Shown here: positions 6,410 through 9,484 of the stretch, in pieces
Layout: each line of letters begins with the position of its first letter
Position numbering within the stretch: the stretch's first letter is position 1
From: Chloroflexota bacterium
Lineage (GTDB): Bacteria > Chloroflexota > Dehalococcoidia > Lucifugimonadales > JADFKI01
Assembly (NCBI GenBank): GCA_022565015.1
Contig: JADFKI010000137.1
Span: 1-9,484 of the forward strand
Direction: 5' to 3'
DNA length: 9,484 bases
The notes under the pieces: model-generated
The model's input: only the letters and a program-made list of their open reading frames with translations
What the model was told of the DNA's origin: nothing
Database searches by the model: none
Made by a program: the position numbers and the translations under genes

Positions 6410-7060
6410 ATGGCCATTATCATCGGCGTTATATCCCAGAAAGGCGGCGTGGGCAAGAGCACGATCTCCCGCCTGATAGCCCGGGAATTCGCTGCGCAGG
6501 GGTGGCACACGAAGATCGGAGACCTCGACATCTCTCAGGCCACCAGCTTCCGGTGGAGAAGCAGAAGGCTTCAGAGCGGCATAGAGCCCGATATACCGGT
6601 CGAACAGTACGGTCGCGTGGACCAGGCCCTCAAGATCGCGGACCAGTACGATATTCTGGTCATAGACGGAGCTCCCCACGCCACGCAGGCCACGTACCAG
6701 ATCGCCAAGGCCTCCGACCTGATCGTCATCCCCACGGGCCTGGCCGTGGATGACCTGGAGCCGGGTGTGATGCTGGCCCACGAGCTGGTCCAGAGCATAC
6801 CACGGGACCGCATCGTATTCGCCCTGTGCAGGGTCGGACACAGCGAGGCGGAGATATCCGAGGGCCGAGACTACTTTCGGCAGGCCAACTACCACGTCCT
6901 GGAGGGCGAGCTGCCGGATAAGACGGGCTACCGCAGGGCTTTCGACGAAGGCCGAGTAGCAACGGAGACCAGGTACGTCGGGCTTAACCGCAAGGCCGAG
7001 CGCCTGGCCCAGAGCATCGTGGACAGAATCGCAATCATCAGCAGTGAGAGGGCGGCTTAG
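6410..7060 (+). CDS. parA: ParA-family partition ATPase (small, type Ib-like)
   Basis: The 216-aa product is a deviant-Walker ATPase of the ParA/MinD family. QKGGVGKST (residues 10-18) has both signature lysines (Lys11, Lys16). GDLDISQ (37-43) is the Walker A' region, with DLDIS in place of the usual DxDPQ. ILVIDGAPHA (82-91) is Walker B. IPTGLAVDDLEP and FALCRVG follow, with PDKTGYRRAFDEGR and ETRYVGLN near the end. It lacks the N-terminal helix-turn-helix extension of type Ia ParA, so it resembles the small ParA proteins of plasmids and integrative elements that position DNA on the nucleoid. The frame is open to an ATG at 6323, but that lies within the CATG array. The ATG at 6410, preceded by GGTAGGAG (6397-6404), gives the family-typical N-terminus MAIIIGVISQKGG. 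It is directly followed by its likely partner gene. Confidence 0.9.
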   Translation: MAIIIGVISQKGGVGKSTISRLIAREFAAQGWHTKIGDLDISQATSFRWRSRRLQSGIEPDIPVEQYGRVDQALKIADQYDILVIDGAPHATQATYQIAKASDLIVIPTGLAVDDLEPGVMLAHELVQSIPRDRIVFALCRVGHSEAEISEGRDYFRQANYHVLEGELPDKTGYRRAFDEGRVATETRYVGLNRKAERLAQSIVDRIAIISSERAA

Positions 7061-7294
7061 ATGGTGGACACGAGTAAATTGACCAGACCTTCCAATCGAA
7101 AGGGCGTCCCGCCACAGACCATTGACGTGGCGGAAAATCTCGACAAGCCCCCGACCGGACAGAAAGTGCCCCTGCAGGTGCGAATCAGCCCCGAGCTACG
7201 CAGGGAGTTCAAGGGTTACGCCAACGACCACGACGTGAACGCAAACCGGCTCTTCGAGCAGATATGGTCCTACTACAAGGACCGCCACGGCTAG
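7061..7294 (+). CDS. small ribbon-helix-helix-like DNA-binding protein, ParA partner
   Basis: This is a 77-aa basic protein. A flexible, Arg/Lys/Pro-rich tail (residues 1-35) is followed by VPLQVRI (36-42, predicted beta strand that would sit in the DNA groove), PELRREFKGYANDHD (44-58, helix) and NANRLFEQIWSYYKD (60-74, helix). This strand-helix-helix order is that of ribbon-helix-helix proteins such as ParG and omega, which bind short repeated boxes as centromere-binding proteins and repress their own operon. No family is certain from sequence alone; the assignment rests on this pattern and on its position. Its ATG follows the parA stop with no gap, and GAGAGG (7046-7051) lies 9 nt before it, so translation is probably coupled. 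The octamer arrays around it are the obvious candidate targets. Confidence 0.75.
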   Translation: MVDTSKLTRPSNRKGVPPQTIDVAENLDKPPTGQKVPLQVRISPELRREFKGYANDHDVNANRLFEQIWSYYKDRHG

Positions 7295-7414
7295 CATGCG
7301 AGCATGCCTGGCTGATCGCATGGATGCATGCAATCATGTATGCGACCAATCATGCGGGCCTGACGACCTGATTGAATGAACGCATGCAGGCAGGAACACC
7401 CGCCTGCATGCGTA
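7295..7414. repeat. CATG octamer array 3 (about 15 units) downstream of the partition genes
   Basis: An 8-bp register runs from 7295 to 7414 with CATG at 7295, 7303, 7319, 7327, 7335, 7351, 7383 and 7407. One-mismatch boxes lie at 7359 and 7367 (CCTG), 7375 (AATG) and 7391 (CAGG). Those at 7311, 7343 and 7399 are poorer. No perfect CATG in the stretch is out of register. The first box starts right after the stop codon at 7292-7294. The octamer CATGCGAG is shared with array 2 (6362), and GCATGCGAGCATG (13 nt) occurs in both. The strict phase over 112 nt, despite decay of individual boxes, suggests the spacing itself is under selection. Confidence 0.8.
7380..7413. repeat. 12-bp perfect inverted repeat at the end of array 3
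   Basis: ACGCATGCAGGC (7380-7391) and GCCTGCATGCGT (7402-7413) are exact reverse complements around a 10-nt loop (7392-7401). Each arm contains one CATG box of the 8-bp register (7383 and 7407). No T-run follows, so a simple intrinsic terminator is not obvious. It could still end parA-operon transcription, or form a cruciform in the putative centromere. Confidence 0.75.
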
Positions 7415-7424
7415 TCGCCTTCGT

Positions 7425-7438
7425 CCCTGTATACAGGG
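7425..7438. repeat. 14-bp perfect palindrome CCCTGTATACAGGG
   Basis: CCCTGTATACAGGG is self-complementary along its whole length and lies 10 nt beyond array 3, between the convergent ends of the partition cassette and the FAH gene. Its core TGTATACA recurs in the palindrome TTGTATACAA at 9473-9482. A dimeric repressor site is possible. The rest of 7439-7551 shows no gene. Confidence 0.6.
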
Positions 7439-7551
7439 CTCCGCGGCTTGCGCCCCTCACATCGCAGACCCTAAGCTTTCACGTAAAGGCAAGCTATTGT
7501 AGGCCTGAACCTAAACTTTTCGCACTGCTGAACTTATCTGAAAAACCTCGA

Positions 7552-8475
7552 TCAGGCGTATTTTCCCGTGAGCTGAGGCGTGGTCCCTTCCTGCCCTTTG
7601 TTCATTCGGTCAAGCCTGGTCTCCCTGGCCCACGTGCGCTTGAGGTCGTCTTGCACGTTGAAAGTGAGTTTTCCGAGCCCCTCGATTTCCAACTCAACCT
7701 TGTCCCCGTCTTGAAACGCGCTGAGTCCTCGGTGGTTGGTGCCCGTGGCTATGACGTCTCCCGGCTCCAGGGTGTGGATCGAGCTGGCCCACTCGATCAG
7801 CCTCGGTATCTTGTGCGCCATGTCGTCGGTGTTGAAGTTCTGCTTGACCGTGCCGTTGACTGACAGTTTTATCTGCAGCTTGAGCGGGTCTGGAATCTCA
7901 TCCGCCGTCACGAGCCAGGGCCCCATGGGCGCGAAGGTGTCCCTGGACTTCATCTGGAAGAAGGTGTTGCCACCCGGCTGAAGGCCCCTGGCGGAGCCGT
8001 CGATGAAGTTCATATAGCCGAATATGTAGTCGTAGGCGTCCTCCGCCCGGACGTTAGTCGCCGTCTTGCTTATGACTATGGCCATCTCGGCTTCGCCTTC
8101 GAATATCGTCGCGGGCACGTCGGGCAACACCATGGTGTCGCCGTCGCCTATAACGGTATTTGCCGACTTCATGAAGGCGTTGATGGGCGCAGGCTCGTCT
8201 CTGGTGCCGTCCTCCATGTAGTTGACCGCCATCGCCACGATGTTGTGGGGCTTCGGCACCGGCGATCGCAGCCTCACCTGGCTTACGGGCACGCCGTTGC
8301 CCTCGGTGGCTATCTGCTCGAGGCGGCCCTTGTGCGCCGGAAAGCGCTCGATCAGCTTGCCGAGGAGGTCCTGGGGCGATGTGTGCTCGATTCCCTTCGC
8401 TATCTCCGAGGCGTCAAAGACGGAATCGCCCTCAACCAGTCCAAGCTTGAAGTCGTCGTAAAATACTATTTTCAT
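7552..8475 (-). CDS. fumarylacetoacetate hydrolase (FAH) family protein
   Basis: This 307-aa protein has the FAH C-terminal catalytic fold. SPVPKPHNIVAMAVNY opens the domain. FEGEAEMAIVI (residues 125-135) supplies the two acidic metal ligands (Glu128, Glu130), and MNFIDGSARG contributes Asp159. FFQMKSRDTFAPMGPWLVT and the late IEWASSIHTLEPGDVIATGTNHRG are family-typical. Members hydrolyse or decarboxylate acylpyruvates and 2-oxo or 2-hydroxy diene acids in aromatic catabolism using Mg or Mn, acting in the cytosol. Which reaction applies here cannot be told from sequence. The ATG has a strong GGAGGAG site just upstream (8478-8484, minus strand). It is divergent from the VOC gene, whose product could act in a related ring-cleavage or glyoxal pathway (inference). 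After the TGA, TCGAGG and a TTTTT run may aid termination. Confidence 0.9.
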   Translation of the reverse strand: MKIVFYDDFKLGLVEGDSVFDASEIAKGIEHTSPQDLLGKLIERFPAHKGRLEQIATEGNGVPVSQVRLRSPVPKPHNIVAMAVNYMEDGTRDEPAPINAFMKSANTVIGDGDTMVLPDVPATIFEGEAEMAIVISKTATNVRAEDAYDYIFGYMNFIDGSARGLQPGGNTFFQMKSRDTFAPMGPWLVTADEIPDPLKLQIKLSVNGTVKQNFNTDDMAHKIPRLIEWASSIHTLEPGDVIATGTNHRGLSAFQDGDKVELEIEGLGKLTFNVQDDLKRTWARETRLDRMNKGQEGTTPQLTGKYA

Positions 8476-8522
8476 GGCTCCTCCATATCTCCCGAGAATT
8501 TTTTCGACCTTTGCTCGGCCCC

Positions 8523-8528
8523 ATTATA
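8523..8528 (-). promoter_or_regulatory. -10 element for the FAH gene
   Basis: The minus strand carries a perfect TATAAT about 48 nt upstream of the ATG at 8475. No good -35 is found at 16-18 nt spacing, so the call rests on the -10 alone and its position. Confidence 0.35.
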
Positions 8529-8558
8529 TGCCAGCGACGTCCGCAATGCCTGAGCGTG

Positions 8559-8587
8559 TTGCGTCAAGGGTCGAGTTTGAATACAAT
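8559..8587 (+). promoter_or_regulatory. candidate promoter for the VOC gene
   Basis: TTGCGT (8559-8564) and TACAAT (8582-8587, five of six to TATAAT) are separated by exactly 17 nt. The leader to the ATG at 8706 would be about 110 nt. The -35 matches poorly beyond TTG. It lies back to back with the minus-strand -10 of the FAH gene. Confidence 0.4.
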
Positions 8588-8705
8588 CGCAGCGCCCACC
8601 AATCGCACTATGCGGCCAGGCGATGCGATCTGGTCAAGCCTCGATAGTGGAACGGAGCAGACGCTTCCGGGAGCAGACGGCTCGGACCCAGGGAGGGATT
8701 AGAAA

Positions 8706-9125
8706 ATGGCTACGAAACCAACCGGACTTCAGGTGACGGATATTGACCACATAGTGCTGCGCGTCAGGGACGTCGAAGGTGCCATCGAGTTCTACACGCA
8801 GGTGCTTGGCCTGCAGCCGCATCGCGTGGAGGAGTACCGCAAGGGCGAGGTGCCTTTCCCATGCGCCCGCGTGAACAGCGGCACCATCATCGACCTGCTG
8901 CCGTCGCCGGACCAGGGGCCGATAGGCGACGGGCCCCGCAATCTCGACCACTATTGCCTTACCATCGCCGAGACCGACATGGAGCGCCTGTCCGAGGAGC
9001 TTGCGGAGCTTGGCGTGGAGGTAGTCAGCGACGCGCCCGGCCAGCGTTCCGGCGCACGGGGCACGGCGACGTCGATCTACATCCGAGACCCCGAAGGCAA
9101 CAGGATCGAGCTGCGCCACTATTAG
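8706..9125 (+). CDS. VOC-superfamily (glyoxalase/bleomycin-resistance/dioxygenase fold) protein
   Basis: The 139-aa product has the paired beta-alpha-beta-beta-beta layout of the vicinal oxygen chelate fold. DIDHIVLRVRDVEGAIEFYTQVLGL forms the first module (His15 as metal ligand), NSGTIIDLLP (57-66) the strand carrying the second position (Asp63 here), LDHYCLTI (80-87, His82) opens the second module, and IYIRDPEGNRIELRHY ends it with Glu135. Family members include glyoxalase I, extradiol dioxygenases, methylmalonyl-CoA epimerase and resistance proteins. The short single-domain length and the motif GxxxxxYIRDPEGNRIEL fit the lactoylglutathione-lyase-like group, but the substrate is unknown. 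The ATG follows GGGAGGG (8691-8697) at good spacing. CATG array 4 begins 7 nt beyond its stop. Confidence 0.88.
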   Translation: MATKPTGLQVTDIDHIVLRVRDVEGAIEFYTQVLGLQPHRVEEYRKGEVPFPCARVNSGTIIDLLPSPDQGPIGDGPRNLDHYCLTIAETDMERLSEELAELGVEVVSDAPGQRSGARGTATSIYIRDPEGNRIELRHY

Positions 9126-9131
9126 GCCGCG

Positions 9132-9163
9132 CATGGTTGCATGCTCTCATGCGGGCATGCCTG
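9132..9163. repeat. CATG octamer array 4 (4 perfect units), distant from the partition genes
   Basis: CATG occurs at 9132, 9140, 9148 and 9156, exactly 8 bp apart, in the gap between the VOC gene and the truncated reductase. Three of the four octamers recur elsewhere: CATGCTCT in array 1 (6221), CATGCGGG in array 3 (7351) and CATGCCTG in array 3 (7303). This marks it as the same repeat family, 1.8 kb from the ParA operon. Confidence 0.8.
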
Positions 9164-9190
9164 CCACAGAGGTCGACGACAACCCGGCAT

Positions 9191-9219
9191 TTGATGTTGC
9201 CGACTGTTGAAAGTATAAT
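9191..9219 (+). promoter_or_regulatory. sigma70-type promoter for the truncated reductase gene
   Basis: TTGATG (9191-9196, four of six to TTGACA), 17 nt, then a perfect TATAAT (9214-9219). The predicted start near 9226 leaves a leader of about 38 nt with GGAGG (9253-9257) 6 nt before the ATG at 9264. It is the most complete promoter in the window apart from that of the DUF3500 gene. Confidence 0.6.
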
Positions 9220-9263
9220 CCAAGAACCCCATGGAGAGCGGTAACAGCACATGGAGGCGCTAT

Positions 9264-9440
9264 ATGTTCGAACGGCTCGCGATAGTTGGGACCGGAGCAA
9301 TCGGCAGCGTCATCGGTGCGTACCTCTCCAGGGCGGGCCACGACATAACCCTCATCGACACCTGGAGCGAGCACGTTGAGGCCATGAATCGCGACGGCCT
9401 GACCGTCACCTCCGAGAGCAATGTGGGACGGCTCAAGTAA
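9264..9440 (+). pseudogene. ketopantoate reductase (ApbA/PanE family) N-terminal fragment, stopped after 58 residues
   Basis: The product begins MFERLAIVGTGAIGSVIGAY, followed by a stretch that ends in HDITLIDTWSEHVEAMNRDG and LTVTS. This is the NAD(P)-binding Rossmann start of the ApbA/PanE family (GxGxxG at residues 9-14, then the acidic residue of the second strand). Full-length members are about 300 residues and reduce 2-dehydropantoate or related keto acids. Here the frame becomes unlike the family after LTVTSESN and meets TAA at 9438-9440. None of the catalytic C-terminal domain is present before the window ends. A frame shifted by one base is open from ATG 9421 to the edge but does not read like the family. 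Promoter and ribosome binding site are intact. It is a frameshifted or interrupted gene, or the break is a sequencing/assembly error; the missing right side would decide. Confidence 0.65.
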
Positions 9441-9472
9441 AACGGATACTACGGCTCCGAGCTCAGTGATAG

Positions 9473-9482
9473 TTGTATACAA
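9473..9482. promoter_or_regulatory. 10-bp perfect palindrome TTGTATACAA at the right edge
   Basis: TTGTATACAA is fully self-complementary and of the general type bound by GntR-class dimeric repressors (TTGT...ACAA half-sites). It may be an operator for a gene starting to the right. It shares TGTATACA with the palindrome at 7425-7438. A site this short can arise by chance. Confidence 0.3.
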
Positions 9483-9484
9483 TC

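Noticed and set aside
6173..7414. CRISPR array
   Set aside because: The repeated unit is only 8 bp with a 4-base box. There are no 25-40 bp repeats with unique spacers, and no cas gene.
8634..9134. 166-aa minus-strand frame opposite the VOC gene
   Set aside because: It is a mirror frame of a gene with clear VOC motifs and a good ribosome binding site on the plus strand.

Overview
The window reads as a moderately GC-rich bacterial chromosome segment (or large replicon) of an environmental, probably uncultivated lineage. Genes have canonical Shine-Dalgarno sites (AGGAG, GGAGG, AGAGGTGATC) and sigma70-type promoters. The mix of scattered catabolic genes (a DUF3500 protein, an NHL propeller, a DapA-like aldolase, a class IV aminotransferase, an FAH-family hydrolase, VOC and ketopantoate-reductase-like proteins) would fit a Chloroflexota/SAR202-like genome. 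That assignment is inference from gene content only; no marker gene is present.

Layout. 2-853 (+): the C-terminal part of a PQQ-type beta-propeller whose frame is open at the left edge. 1008-1041: a hairpin between convergent genes. 1060-2052 (-): a DUF3500 protein with its own promoter. 2217-3167 (-): a six-bladed NHL propeller protein with an extended -10 promoter. 3351-3794 (+): a MOSC-domain protein. 3883-4782 (-): a DapA/aldolase-family protein with a TTG start. 4786-5075: mostly non-coding, with a possible small ORF or gene remnant. 5076-5999 (-): a class IV PLP aminotransferase. 6410-7294 (+): a two-gene partition-like cassette. 7552-8475 (-): an FAH-family protein. 8706-9125 (+): a VOC (glyoxalase-fold) protein. 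9264-9440 (+): a ketopantoate reductase that stops after 58 residues.

The most striking content is the cassette at 6173-7414. A small ParA ATPase (216 aa) is followed with no gap by a 77-aa protein that looks like a ribbon-helix-helix DNA-binding partner. The pair is bracketed by arrays of the tetramer CATG repeated in strict 8-bp phase (CATG plus 4 variable bases): 7 units at 6173-6228, 9 units at 6314-6385 just before the parA ribosome binding site, and about 15 partly degenerate units at 7295-7414 beginning at the stop codon of the second gene. A fourth array of 4 perfect units lies 1.8 kb away at 9132-9163, downstream of the VOC gene. Several octamers are shared between arrays. A 4-bp box plus 4-bp spacer architecture next to a small ParA and an RHH protein is what is known for plasmid type Ib centromeres and operators, although the box here (the palindrome CATG) is not one I recognise. 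I propose a partition or DNA-positioning system with its centromere/operator arrays. It sits among ordinary metabolic genes with no replication or integration gene in view.

The metabolic genes are mostly single transcription units with their own promoters. The aminotransferase, the possible small ORF and the DapA-like gene share a strand and could be co-transcribed.
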